DNA of 64,000 nt from an uncultured Bacteroidales bacterium. GTDB taxonomy: Bacteria > Bacteroidota > Bacteroidia > Bacteroidales > CAIWKO01. The notes under the pieces are model-generated. The model was not told where the DNA came from. It searched no databases and saw only the letters and a program-made list of their open reading frames with translations. This document shows positions 17,832 to 27,537 of this stretch, piece after piece (position 1 is the stretch's first letter; each line of letters opens with the position of its first letter). The DNA lies in the NCBI GenBank assembly GCA_903913285.1, contig CAIWKO010000066.1, positions 1-64,000 of the forward strand, given 5' to 3'. The position numbers and the translations under genes were made by a program.

Positions 17832-20800
17832 TTGAAAAAGGCTGCCACCATATTGATATTGTTTTTTGTTTTGCTTTGCGTGAAAATTCAGGCGCAGAAC
17901 TTTTCGAATTTCCGCATCAAAAACATCACCTTAAGCTCCGATACCCTGAAACTCGATTCGCTCAGCATCATTCCCAAAACCCTGTTGATAACCAAAGCCG
18001 ACGGCGCTTCGCTCGACACTTCGGCCTATCACATGGATTATGCCAACGGTTTATTGATAATTAAGAACCACGGTCTTTACGTGAACGAACTGAAAGGGAA
18101 AAGCCTGAAGATATCGTATCGTGTGTTTCCGTTCCTATTCACCGAAGAGCGCCGCCACAAGAACAGCAAACTCATCAACACCAAACAGCAAGCCGTTGAA
18201 AACCCGTTTTTATACAAATACGAGGTCACCACCGAAGATGTGTTCAAATGGGGCACCCTGAACAAAAGCGGCGACATTTCGCGCGGAGTTTCGTTTGGCA
18301 ACAATCAGGATGTGGTGGTGAATTCGAGCCTTAACCTGCAGCTTTCGGGACATCTGTCGGACGAAATTCAGGTGCTGGCCGCCATCACCGACAATAACAT
18401 CCCCATACAGCCCGAAGGCAACACACAGCAGTTGCAGGAGTTCGATAAAGTGTTTATACAGTTGTTCAACAAAAACAACAAACTCATCGTGGGCGATTTC
18501 GAGATCAACCGGCCGAACAGCTATTTTATGAATTTCAACAAAAAAGCGCAGGGAGCTTTGATCGAATCGAATATCTTCATAAAATCGAAAAAGAAAAAAG
18601 AAAACGACCTGAAAGTTCACCTCGAGGGCTGCGGTGCGGTTTCGAAAGGACGCTATGCCCGCAATGTGCTGGTTCCTGTGGAAGGCAATCAGGGCCCCTA
18701 CAAACTGACGGGTGTAAACAACGAAACCTACATCATTGTGCTGGCAGGCAGCGAACGCGTTTATATCGACGGGGCTTTGCTCACGCGCGGACAGGACAAC
18801 GATTATGTGATCGACTACAATTTGGGCGAAATATCGTTTACGCCGAAAAATGTGATCACCAAAGACAAACGTTTGGTGGTGGAGTTCGAGTATACCGACC
18901 GTTATTATTCGCGCACCATGTTTTTCGTGGGTGCCGGGGTGAGTTATAAAAAACTGGATGTGAAGTTTAATTACTTTTCGGAACAGGATCTGAAGAACCA
19001 GCCTTTGCAGCAAGACCTCACCGAGGCAGACAAAAAACTTTTGCAGGGAGTTGGCGACAGCACCCAGCTTGCCGTGATACCCAACGTGGATAGTATCGCT
19101 TTTTCGAATTCGTACGTGATGTATAAGCGCATCGATACCATTGTAAGTTCGGTTCAATACGATTCCGTTTATGTTTATTCCACCAATGCCAACAGCGCCT
19201 TTTATAGGCTTGGTTTTTCGTATATGGGCACCGGAAAAGGAAATTATGTGCTGATACAAAGTTCGGCCAACGGCAGGGTTTTCAAGTGGGTGGCTCCGGT
19301 GGGCGGAAAACCTTCGGGCGACTACGAACCCGTGATACTGCTCATCGCGCCTAAAAAAACACAGATGTATACGCTGGGCGTTGATTATGCCATCGGAAAA
19401 ACCACGAAAGTAAGCGTCGAAACCGCCCTCACCGACCTGAACCGAAACACGTTCTCGACCCAGAACAAATCGGACGATCAGGGCTATGCCGTGAAAGCTT
19501 CGGTAACCAACCTCATCCCCTTTGCCAAAAAAAGCAAAGCCGACTGGAAATTTATTGCCAACGCCACCAACGAGTGGGTAAGTCAGAATTTTAATCCCAT
19601 TGAGCAGTATCGTCCGCTCGAATTTTCGCGCGACTGGAATATGACCTCCACCCAGCGCTCAGACGAAAACATAAGCGGCTTGAAACTGGGTATACAGAAC
19701 AAAAAAAATCAGTTCCTCAACTATCAGTTCAACTATTTGATACACGGAAGCCAGTATAGCGGTTTGCAGAATCAACTCGATCTGGCCGAAGACCTGAAAA
19801 ACTTTTATATCACCTTCAACGGGTCGTATCTTCAAACCAAAACGCCCGTTTTCAACACCGAATATTATAAGCAAAAAGCAATGCTGGTTAAAAAGTTCCG
19901 GTGGTTCAACATCGGGGCCAACGAAGAGCAGGAGCACAACATGTTCAAATCGGCAACTATCGACTCGCTCATCACAAGCAGTTTCGCGTTCAACATTTAC
20001 GAAGCTTTTATTGCCAGCCCCGATTCGGCTAAAAACAAATTTAAAGTGTCGTACAAAAAACGATACGACTATTTGCCCTTTGCCGACAAACTAAAGCTTG
20101 CCACCGATGCCGACGATTTTAATTTAAACTTGGAGCTGACCAAAAACCCCAGAAATGTTTTGAAAATGAGTGCCACCTATCGTTTGCTGAAAATAAAAGA
20201 TTCGCTTCTGAGCACAACAAAACCCGACGATATGCTGATAGGCAGGGTTGAATACTATACCCATTTCGCCAAAAATGTGGTTCAGTCAACCACCTATTAT
20301 GAAGTAGGGTCGGGCATGGAAGAAAAACAGTCGTATTCTTATATTGAAGTATCAGCCGGGCAAGGCGTTTATACCTGGACCGATTATAACGGCGATGGTA
20401 TAAAACAACTCAATGAATTTGATGTAGCAGCGTTCAAAGATCAGGCAAATTACATACGCGTATTCACCCCAACCAACAATTATATTAAAACCTATTCCAA
20501 TCAATTTACAGAAGCCCTTACGATTGATCCCGGAATGGCCTGGGCCAAAAAAACCGGCTTCCGCAAATTTGTTTCGCGCTTTTCGTTGCAATCATCCTAC
20601 AGTGTGGGGCATAAAAGCACCAGCACCAATCTGTTGAAAGCATACGACCCTTTCTACTTCGATCTGACCGACACCTCCCTGATGACTTCTACCACGCAGT
20701 TCAAATCGGTATTGTTCTTCAATAAAAGCAACCCGAAGATCGGTGTCGAATTATCCTATCTGTTGAACAATTCAAAACAACTCATGATAAACGGGTTTGA

Positions 20801-21335
20801 GTCGCATTCTAACCAAAGCTACGGAACCAAGATACGCTGGAACATCACCCGGAAGTTTTATATGAACCTGCTGTTCAATAAAGGCATAAAGACTTACACT
20901 TCGGAATATTTTATTTCGAAAAACTACGATCTTGCTTTTTGGGAGATCGAACCGAAATTTATTTATCAACCCGGAACCAAATTCCGCCTCAGTTTAAGTT
21001 ATAACTTTTCCGATAAGCTCAATTCCGCCACCGACTCCAGCCAAAGAGCCATAAATCACAATATCGGTATTGAAATGAAATATAATTTCCCCGGAAAAGG
21101 AACCCTTCAGGCAAAAGTAAATTATATCAACATCAAATACGGCCACGATCAAAACACTTCGCTTGCGTATGAAATGTTAGACGGATTCAAACCCGGGCAA
21201 AACATCACCTGGAATTTCACCTTTCAACGCAACATAGCCAACAATCTCCAGCTCGATATCATCTACGACGGACGCAAGATGGGCACCAACAAAATTGTGC
21301 ATGTCGGCACCATGCAGATAAGGGCTTATTTTTAA
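17832..21335 (+). CDS. very large putative outer-membrane beta-barrel protein
   Basis: Protein of 1167 aa with a signal peptide (about residues 1-21, ending KIQAQ). The N-terminal 330 residues look like beta domains carrying a passage on fibres or surfaces of the type GLLIIKNHGLYVNELKGKSL; the remainder alternates short amphipathic strands and ends in Phe (QIRAYF), as outer-membrane barrels do. The start is TTG at 17832: a TGA lies immediately in frame before it and no ATG exists before the signal peptide. Long conserved-looking hypothetical proteins of this type occur in Bacteroidota; I cannot name the function. Confidence 0.75.
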   Translation: MKKAATILILFFVLLCVKIQAQNFSNFRIKNITLSSDTLKLDSLSIIPKTLLITKADGASLDTSAYHMDYANGLLIIKNHGLYVNELKGKSLKISYRVFPFLFTEERRHKNSKLINTKQQAVENPFLYKYEVTTEDVFKWGTLNKSGDISRGVSFGNNQDVVVNSSLNLQLSGHLSDEIQVLAAITDNNIPIQPEGNTQQLQEFDKVFIQLFNKNNKLIVGDFEINRPNSYFMNFNKKAQGALIESNIFIKSKKKKENDLKVHLEGCGAVSKGRYARNVLVPVEGNQGPYKLTGVNNETYIIVLAGSERVYIDGALLTRGQDNDYVIDYNLGEISFTPKNVITKDKRLVVEFEYTDRYYSRTMFFVGAGVSYKKLDVKFNYFSEQDLKNQPLQQDLTEADKKLLQGVGDSTQLAVIPNVDSIAFSNSYVMYKRIDTIVSSVQYDSVYVYSTNANSAFYRLGFSYMGTGKGNYVLIQSSANGRVFKWVAPVGGKPSGDYEPVILLIAPKKTQMYTLGVDYAIGKTTKVSVETALTDLNRNTFSTQNKSDDQGYAVKASVTNLIPFAKKSKADWKFIANATNEWVSQNFNPIEQYRPLEFSRDWNMTSTQRSDENISGLKLGIQNKKNQFLNYQFNYLIHGSQYSGLQNQLDLAEDLKNFYITFNGSYLQTKTPVFNTEYYKQKAMLVKKFRWFNIGANEEQEHNMFKSATIDSLITSSFAFNIYEAFIASPDSAKNKFKVSYKKRYDYLPFADKLKLATDADDFNLNLELTKNPRNVLKMSATYRLLKIKDSLLSTTKPDDMLIGRVEYYTHFAKNVVQSTTYYEVGSGMEEKQSYSYIEVSAGQGVYTWTDYNGDGIKQLNEFDVAAFKDQANYIRVFTPTNNYIKTYSNQFTEALTIDPGMAWAKKTGFRKFVSRFSLQSSYSVGHKSTSTNLLKAYDPFYFDLTDTSLMTSTTQFKSVLFFNKSNPKIGVELSYLLNNSKQLMINGFESHSNQSYGTKIRWNITRKFYMNLLFNKGIKTYTSEYFISKNYDLAFWEIEPKFIYQPGTKFRLSLSYNFSDKLNSATDSSQRAINHNIGIEMKYNFPGKGTLQAKVNYINIKYGHDQNTSLAYEMLDGFKPGQNITWNFTFQRNIANNLQLDIIYDGRKMGTNKIVHVGTMQIRAYF

Positions 21336-21347
21336 AGAAAAAGAGAT

Positions 21348-22034
21348 TTATTCGCTGATGATTTTCACCTCGGTGCGGCGGTTCTGCTGACGGCCTTCGT
21401 CCGTATCGTTGGTTTCAACCGGTTGTGTTTCGCCAAAACCCTGTGCGCTCACACGCGTAGCTGCTATGCCGTGTTGTATCAAATAATTTCTGACGGCATT
21501 GGCTCTGCCGAGCGAAAGGGTCATATTCGATTCAGGTGTCCCCACATTATCGGTATGCCCGTCAATTTCGATCACCATTTTGGGTTTCAGCTTCATAATT
21601 TCAACCAGATCATTCAGCGCTGGGCTCGACTCCGGACGCAGTATCGATTTTCCCGTTTCGAACAGCACATTTTTTAGCGTATATTCTTTTGGAGGATCGT
21701 ATTTAATATCCAGATCCAGCGTGTATCGGCCTTTTTCGGCAGGCACATCAATTGTATTATACTCCACCACATCCGAAAAGGTCTTGTATTGAATATCGTA
21801 GGTATCGCCTTTGGGGATAAGAATAGAAAATTTGCCTTCGTTGTTGGTGATCCCGCTGAATTTCAATTTATTTTTCGTCCCGTTGAACTTTATTTGCTCT
21901 CCCTGGCGGGGAACTCCATTCATACTGGTAACAAAAACATTCAGCAGGGCATCGGTTTCGGTAGGCTTTAAATCCTGAGCCGATACAATTTTCGTTGTTA
22001 ATAATATCAACAGCAGCAATTTTAATTTATGCAT
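21348..22034 (-). CDS. OmpA-family protein
   Basis: Envelope protein of 228 aa. A signal peptide (ending IVSAQ) is followed by an Ig/CarboxypepD_reg-like beta domain (about residues 25-110) and a C-terminal OmpA peptidoglycan-binding domain (about 120-228) with the motifs IEIDGHTDNVG and LSLGRANAVRNYL and a terminal NRRTEVKI. It would tether the outer membrane to peptidoglycan. I use the ATG at 22034, directly before the signal peptide; an in-frame ATG also exists at 22046. It is convergent with the large barrel gene, 12 bp apart. Confidence 0.9.
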   Translation of the reverse strand: MHKLKLLLLILLTTKIVSAQDLKPTETDALLNVFVTSMNGVPRQGEQIKFNGTKNKLKFSGITNNEGKFSILIPKGDTYDIQYKTFSDVVEYNTIDVPAEKGRYTLDLDIKYDPPKEYTLKNVLFETGKSILRPESSPALNDLVEIMKLKPKMVIEIDGHTDNVGTPESNMTLSLGRANAVRNYLIQHGIAATRVSAQGFGETQPVETNDTDEGRQQNRRTEVKIISE

Positions 22035-22110
22035 ATAGCTAAACATTTATAAAACGACGTTAAACGAGCATAAAAATACAACAAAAATCATCGTAAGTCA
22101 AATAATTTCA

Positions 22111-22143
22111 TAAAAAAAAGTGGCGAAAGTTTTCTTTCGCCAC
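22111..22143 (-). terminator. intrinsic terminator after the 22208-23116 gene
   Basis: A perfect 10-bp stem, GTGGCGAAAG with CTTTCGCCAC around a TTTT loop (22120-22143), is followed on the minus strand by eight T residues. It ends the transcript of the two coiled-coil genes before the OmpA gene. Confidence 0.85.
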
Positions 22144-22207
22144 TCAGATAAATAATTCAGCTTTAAATTACGCTTGTTATTACGAACGCATTTTTCCGAC
22201 CGTGGTG

Positions 22208-23116
22208 CTATTTTTCAAGCGTAAAAGTCGATGTACCGATCACGTTTCCGTCTGCAAACAGATCCACGGTGTAAGTTCCCGGAACAAAATCTTTTGCTTT
22301 AACCCAATAAATACACAGGTCCTGAGCTTTATTGTTATAAGTAACCTGTTCCTTAGCGGAGTATTGTAGTTTCTTTCCCTGAAAATCGAACGAATATTCT
22401 TCGCCGCTGCCTGTAGCCAAAATGGTTCCGCTGGGATCGGCAATTCTCAAATAAACTGTTTTTGAACCTGCAGGGGTAATAGCATTTTCGCCAATAGTAA
22501 AACAAACGCGTAACTTTTCGGCCTTTTTCGATTTCTTGGTCGGAATTTCTTTTCCTTTTGCCTTAACCACTATACCGTCGGTATTAATATCGTATGTGGT
22601 CAATGCCGAACCTTTATTAACGGTTTCCGTCAATTGTTGGTTATGCGTGGCAAGAGTTTTGTTTTCGGTGCTTGTCGAATCCAGCACGGTCTTTATATGA
22701 AAGTTTTCGGCTGTCAGATCTTTATTTTGTTTCTTCAGATCTTCAATTTGTTGTTCATATTCCTTCAAACGGCCTTCCATCGATTTGATCTGGTTTTTGT
22801 ATTTCGTAACCGAACCCTGAGCATTTTTAACCTTGGCCAGCAGTTTTTCAACATGTTCTTTCTCTTGGTTGAACATATCGGTCAGTTGAGCATTATCTTT
22901 CGACAACTGATCATATTGCTTTTTCAAATTTTCAAGCTTCGTAACCAACTGATCTTTTTCCGTCGATAACGAATCCCGTTCCGTTGTAACTACATTAATT
23001 TGTTGTTTAAACGAAATAACTTTCCATGTCAACAGTGCGCATGCTATAAACAAAACGATTGACAGATACATAAAATAATTAGGCTTTTTCCTAAAATCAG
23101 ATGAATTTGTTTGCAT
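22208..23116 (-). CDS. membrane-anchored coiled-coil protein with C-terminal beta domain
   Basis: Protein of 302 aa. A short cytoplasmic N-terminus and one membrane helix (about residues 14-31) lead to a long coiled coil (about 33-165, with runs like EKDQLVTKLENLKKQYDQL) and a C-terminal beta-sandwich-like domain (about 170-302). It is a paralogue of the neighbouring 23168-24070 product, sharing the pattern KTVYLRIA...GKKLQYS...GTYTVDLFADG. The family is unnamed to me; a periplasmic structural or tethering role is a guess. Confidence 0.75.
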   Translation of the reverse strand: MQTNSSDFRKKPNYFMYLSIVLFIACALLTWKVISFKQQINVVTTERDSLSTEKDQLVTKLENLKKQYDQLSKDNAQLTDMFNQEKEHVEKLLAKVKNAQGSVTKYKNQIKSMEGRLKEYEQQIEDLKKQNKDLTAENFHIKTVLDSTSTENKTLATHNQQLTETVNKGSALTTYDINTDGIVVKAKGKEIPTKKSKKAEKLRVCFTIGENAITPAGSKTVYLRIADPSGTILATGSGEEYSFDFQGKKLQYSAKEQVTYNNKAQDLCIYWVKAKDFVPGTYTVDLFADGNVIGTSTFTLEK

Positions 23117-23167
23117 AATTTTATTTTTTTTAAATTAACAATAAACCGGAATTTTATAAACTAAAAA

Positions 23168-24070
23168 CTACTTCAGCGTAAATTGTGTTTGTCCTATATC
23201 TTTCCCGTCCATAAACACAGCAATATTGTAGGTCCCTGCAACAATGCGGTCGGTCTTTTCATAATAAAGCGTCACACTTATCGAACTTCCTTTATAATAA
23301 ACATCCTGCTTCAGCGAATACATAATTTGCTTTCCTTCATAATCAAACGAGGCTCCGTCATTAATAATAGCATTATCGGGTCGGGCTATCCTCACATACA
23401 CCGTTTTCAGTCCCGCTTCCACCAATGGGTTTTTCACCATCGTGAAACTGATCTTAATTTTTTCCACCCTGTTAGCCTTTTCAACCACCTCTTCCTTCTT
23501 CCCGCCTTGTTTCAGCCTGATACCCGTGGCCACAATACCGTATGCCTGCAAAACCGCTGCATTATTAATTTGCTCTTTCAGCGCGTCCTTGTCTTTTGCC
23601 AGCGACGAGCTCTTATCCTGTTCCGTCTTAATATTTTCCTCCATGCCCTTCACCTCTGTTTTCAAATTATCATTCTCCTTCAGCAGCTTGTCAATCTGCG
23701 AAACATAATCCTGCGTAATACCCCTCAAATAATCCAGTTTCCGTTGAATCTGATTCTTCCCTGCATTGCTTTCTATCAGTTTCTGTATCTCATTCGCCTG
23801 AGCCTGTATAGTGCTGTCTTTTGCCCCCAGGTCTTTCGTCATATTGCCATATTCCTTCCGCATCTTCTCGTGTTCCGTCAGCAGCGAGTCCAGTTGTTTT
23901 TGCAGCACCTGTCTTTCTGTTATCGATTTCTCTTTCTCAACAATAAAAGTATTAACTTTGGTCCGTGCCGTAACATATAAAACTAAAAGAGCAACAATAA
24001 TCAGCGCTTCAACACCTATAATAATTTTATACGTAAGTGTCTTGGGGGCTTTTGCATCAATATCCGTCAT
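23168..24070 (-). CDS. membrane-anchored coiled-coil protein, paralogue of neighbour
   Basis: Protein of 300 aa with the same plan as 22208-23116: a membrane helix (about residues 16-34), a coiled coil (about 37-160) and a C-terminal beta domain with KTVYVRIARP, GKQIMYSLKQD and GTYNIAVFMDGKDIG. The two genes are 51 bp apart, share a terminator and probably arose by tandem duplication. The coiled-coil parts have diverged far more than the C-terminal domains, which may therefore carry the functional surface. Confidence 0.75.
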   Translation of the reverse strand: MTDIDAKAPKTLTYKIIIGVEALIIVALLVLYVTARTKVNTFIVEKEKSITERQVLQKQLDSLLTEHEKMRKEYGNMTKDLGAKDSTIQAQANEIQKLIESNAGKNQIQRKLDYLRGITQDYVSQIDKLLKENDNLKTEVKGMEENIKTEQDKSSSLAKDKDALKEQINNAAVLQAYGIVATGIRLKQGGKKEEVVEKANRVEKIKISFTMVKNPLVEAGLKTVYVRIARPDNAIINDGASFDYEGKQIMYSLKQDVYYKGSSISVTLYYEKTDRIVAGTYNIAVFMDGKDIGQTQFTLK

Positions 24071-24150
24071 AACCTAATAAATTTTAGCAAAATTACTTAT
24101 TTTTTTATATTTATTTTTAAAAAGATTAAAATACAGACTCTAAACAAAAA

Positions 24151-24840
24151 ATGTCATTACTCTACGATTTCATCGGCTTGTTCTTTCCCCGAATCTGTTA
24201 CTCCTGTAATAACACGCTGTTACAACACGAGGAAGTATTATGCACTTTTTGTCTCTATCAATTGCCAAAAACCAATTTCCATCTTGAAGAAGAGAACCCT
24301 GTTTTTAAAAGCTTCTGGGGCAGAGCCAACATTTCCCATGCCACGGCACTATATTATTTTCAAAAAGGAAGCAAAGTTCAACACTTGATTCATCAATTAA
24401 AATATAAAGGGAAACAGGAAATCGGATTTTATTTAGGGAAAACCTATGGTCAGGATCTGTTGCAATCAGATTTTTATAAAGATGTTGATATTGTGATTCC
24501 CGTTCCTTTGCATCCTCGTAAAAAAAGAAAGCGAGGTTATAATCAGAGTGAATCATTTGCTATGGGTCTTGCAAGTTCGATAAAAATTTCCTGCGACACA
24601 AAAACATTAGTAAGAACAACGGCTTCACAAACTCAAACAAAAAAATCACGATTCAAAAGATGGGAAAACGTAAAGGAAATTTTTGCAGTTAAAAACTATC
24701 AACATCTGCAAGATAAACATATTCTGCTTGTGGACGATGTAATCACCACGGGTGCAACCATTGAAGCGTGTGCCAATAAACTTTTCGAAATTCCAGGAAT
24801 AAAAATAAGTGTGGCAGCAATAGCCTGCACTGTAAAATAA
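24151..24840 (+). CDS. comF: ComF-family phosphoribosyltransferase-like protein
   Basis: Protein of 229 aa with an N-terminal zinc-ribbon of two CxxC pairs (CYSC and CTFC, residues about 16-42) and a C-terminal type I phosphoribosyltransferase fold with the PRPP-binding motif ILLVDDVITTGAT. Homologues are needed for DNA uptake in competence, though in this phylum the role is mostly inferred. Its end is 5 bp from the end of the convergent lamin-tail gene. Confidence 0.9.
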   Translation: MSLLYDFIGLFFPRICYSCNNTLLQHEEVLCTFCLYQLPKTNFHLEEENPVFKSFWGRANISHATALYYFQKGSKVQHLIHQLKYKGKQEIGFYLGKTYGQDLLQSDFYKDVDIVIPVPLHPRKKRKRGYNQSESFAMGLASSIKISCDTKTLVRTTASQTQTKKSRFKRWENVKEIFAVKNYQHLQDKHILLVDDVITTGATIEACANKLFEIPGIKISVAAIACTVK

Positions 24841-24845
24841 TAACT

Positions 24846-27455
24846 CTAAAATTTTGTTGCCAGAACAGCTGTATTTTTATAATGTTTTACCGAACCTTTT
24901 AAATCAAAGATTTCTGTATAGATTATGTAAATCCCGATATTCGCCTTACTATTACTTTCGGTAGTCCCATCCCATGAAAATGTAGTTTTATCAGAAATAG
25001 TTTGGCTTTTCACCAGATTTTTAATTAACCGCCCTTTCGAATCATAAATTACGATATTGATAACTTTTCCGGGACCGTCAGTTTTACAACTAATGTTTAA
25101 AACATCATTATATCCATCGTTATCAGGAGAAAATAGTTCCGGGTCAACAGTAATAGTTCCGTCATCAACCTCTCCCTCAAAAAACTGAGAATTTTGATAA
25201 GCAGGGGTTGCAAAACCGGCAGTTTCTGCTGCAGAATGCCAGTTTGTAACATCATTAGATGGCCGGTTAAAATCAATTCGTTCGAGTGACACGCCATCGG
25301 TTGAATTCAACAATGGAAATTGCATATCAGCAGTATAACTCATTGCATCAATGATAGTATCTGCTTTTGTGCTTAATATAACTGTACCTTCCTCATTATT
25401 GTATGCAGGAAACGATTCCATACAAATAAAATTATAGGGATTTGGTGTATTATATTGTGCTTTTACTTTATCCGGATTTGAAGTCAAAACAATATAATTT
25501 TCTGGGAAAATTAAATAATTATCAGTAGTTATAGCCCTTATATCGCTTCCTGATGCAAGATTCAAATCCATAAAATCCAATACTTTGTTCGAACGATTAT
25601 AGATTTCAACAAAATCCACCCCATTATCTTTTGGATTCGACAGCACTTCGTTTATAACCAAATCGCCTGAGTCTGGTATTTCAGGCAAGGCAAAATGAGC
25701 GATTGAATTTGCATCAATTTTATTTCCCGCACAATCAAAAATGCTATCGTTCATGGTGATAGTATATATAGTATTTGGCACAAGCGGTTGAGAAAAATAA
25801 AGAATAGCCGATTTTTTATCAGGATAACTAAACTGGACAGCATTTGGATTTCCAATTCCATTATCTACTGTAAATCTCGAAAGAGTATTAATATTATTAC
25901 TGTCGAGCGCTTCACTGAAAAATATTTTTGCCTGCATGGGTGCATATCTTGATGCCGCTATTCTGATTAATAAAGGTTTGGAAATATCAGGATTAATTCC
26001 AAAATTAGAATTTGTCTTACCGGGAGTTCCTCCGCTGGGGTCGTTCGAAGCTTTCCAATTTGCCATTTCCCCACACGGATTATTTGGGTCAATTAATTCC
26101 AACGACCACCCGCCATCCGTTTTTGTCGGGCTTTGATACCACGAATCAGTATAGCTTACAAAATGAATGATATTCCCCGATGCATTCTTCAAAACAATTG
26201 TTGCGCCAGTATTGGTGAGCGAAAATGATGAAAAACCTTTCGTAGGTCCATAAGTACTCAAGGCTGTAACGGCATTATCGTCGCATACTATTAAGAACCC
26301 TTTTCCCGAAATTGTAACATCAGGCAAAAATATATGAGTCGAATTGATTTCTATTCTCCAGTTCTTTAAGTTAATGGGGGATAGCGATTTGTTATAGAGT
26401 TCCAGATATTCATAATTCGGCAATCCTACCGGAGGATCAGGGTCCGCCATAATTTCATTAACAACAACATCATAGGCAACCGCATTATAATAGGTAAAAG
26501 GAAGAGTGTAGTTTTTCATGCTATTTCCAGCTAAGTCTTTAACATTTGCGATATCAATAGAATATGAGCTGCCATTTGTAAATAGAGTTGAAAAAGTAAG
26601 GTGAACCAATGAACCATTTGCACCATCTTTAGTCGCCGAAACTGGATTTCCAATTCCTGTAATTGAATAATTTAAAAGATTCTCTGCCGAAGACTGCTCC
26701 ACATTCTCCGAAAAGGTTATATCTAATTGAGTTGGTGAAATAACAATCACCGATTTAACAATAGGTCGAATCGTATCAACAATAATAGGTCCGGCATAAA
26801 TGTCGTCAAAATAAAAATTGGTTTTATTGCTGCTGGTGTATTTACAAAAAACTCCAAAATATAAAGAAGAACTAAAGGTATTGTCAATTCCCGTACCCTC
26901 CAAAACATAACTTGTCCCCCCGCTTCCATCCGTATATAACGTCCAGTTTCCCGCAGCATCTCGTTCCACTTTAACTCTGTAAGATGATGTAGCTCCAGTA
27001 AAACAATTATGTCCAGCAATAATTTTTTCCACCGTTTCCCCGCTTTGCCTCCACAACGAAACGCTGTCAAGCTGGTCATCACCATCATCACCAAACATCA
27101 CAAAATACCCGTTTAAACTCCCTTCCAGGTTCCATTGGTCCGAAACCAAATAAACCCTGCAATTATTAGATTTAGAAGTATTCAGCGATAACCTCACCCA
27201 AAAATCCCACTCCATAGTATTTAAACTCGTCATCACACAACCCGTCGACAAATAGGAGGTATCAGCTGTCGTTCCGTTCAACTGCAATCGTGGAGCCACA
27301 CTCCATGCAGAACTGCCATATGTTGATATTTGAAATTGTGAACTATCCCCATGCCATGCCGGATTTGCACTAAAATTCCCATCCCCGAAATTCTCCTGAA
27401 TCTGGGCAGATATATATAATGGTAAAAACAAAAAAAATAGAACTACTTTTTTCAT
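24846..27455 (-). CDS. lamin-tail-domain surface protein with T9SS-like C-terminus
   Basis: Secreted protein of 869 aa. It has a signal peptide (about residues 1-17), an N-terminal lectin-like beta domain (about 20-225), SbsA/Ig-like modules (around IVISPTQLDITFSENVEQ and again near 490-590), two lamin tail domains (about 335-450, motif VVNEIMADPDPP, and about 600-700, motif LVINEVLSNPKDN), and a C-terminal FlgD/gliding-motility-like domain starting near SPDNDGYNDVLNI. It is probably exported to the surface by the type IX system. Confidence 0.88.
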   Translation of the reverse strand: MKKVVLFFLFLPLYISAQIQENFGDGNFSANPAWHGDSSQFQISTYGSSAWSVAPRLQLNGTTADTSYLSTGCVMTSLNTMEWDFWVRLSLNTSKSNNCRVYLVSDQWNLEGSLNGYFVMFGDDGDDQLDSVSLWRQSGETVEKIIAGHNCFTGATSSYRVKVERDAAGNWTLYTDGSGGTSYVLEGTGIDNTFSSSLYFGVFCKYTSSNKTNFYFDDIYAGPIIVDTIRPIVKSVIVISPTQLDITFSENVEQSSAENLLNYSITGIGNPVSATKDGANGSLVHLTFSTLFTNGSSYSIDIANVKDLAGNSMKNYTLPFTYYNAVAYDVVVNEIMADPDPPVGLPNYEYLELYNKSLSPINLKNWRIEINSTHIFLPDVTISGKGFLIVCDDNAVTALSTYGPTKGFSSFSLTNTGATIVLKNASGNIIHFVSYTDSWYQSPTKTDGGWSLELIDPNNPCGEMANWKASNDPSGGTPGKTNSNFGINPDISKPLLIRIAASRYAPMQAKIFFSEALDSNNINTLSRFTVDNGIGNPNAVQFSYPDKKSAILYFSQPLVPNTIYTITMNDSIFDCAGNKIDANSIAHFALPEIPDSGDLVINEVLSNPKDNGVDFVEIYNRSNKVLDFMDLNLASGSDIRAITTDNYLIFPENYIVLTSNPDKVKAQYNTPNPYNFICMESFPAYNNEEGTVILSTKADTIIDAMSYTADMQFPLLNSTDGVSLERIDFNRPSNDVTNWHSAAETAGFATPAYQNSQFFEGEVDDGTITVDPELFSPDNDGYNDVLNISCKTDGPGKVINIVIYDSKGRLIKNLVKSQTISDKTTFSWDGTTESNSKANIGIYIIYTEIFDLKGSVKHYKNTAVLATKF

Positions 27456-27484
27456 TTCTCTAAAAAATGGATACTAAAGTATAA

Positions 27485-27520
27485 AAAAAAACCATCCCTT
27501 TCAAAAAAGGATGGTTTTTT
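27485..27520 (-). terminator. intrinsic terminator after the 27538-30354 gene
   Basis: Complementary arms AAACCATCC and GGATGGTTT flank a short loop, with T runs on both sides. On the minus strand it lies 18 bp past the stop of the 938-aa gene and before the start of the 869-aa gene. Confidence 0.8.
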
Positions 27521-27537
27521 CTATCAGCTAAAATATC

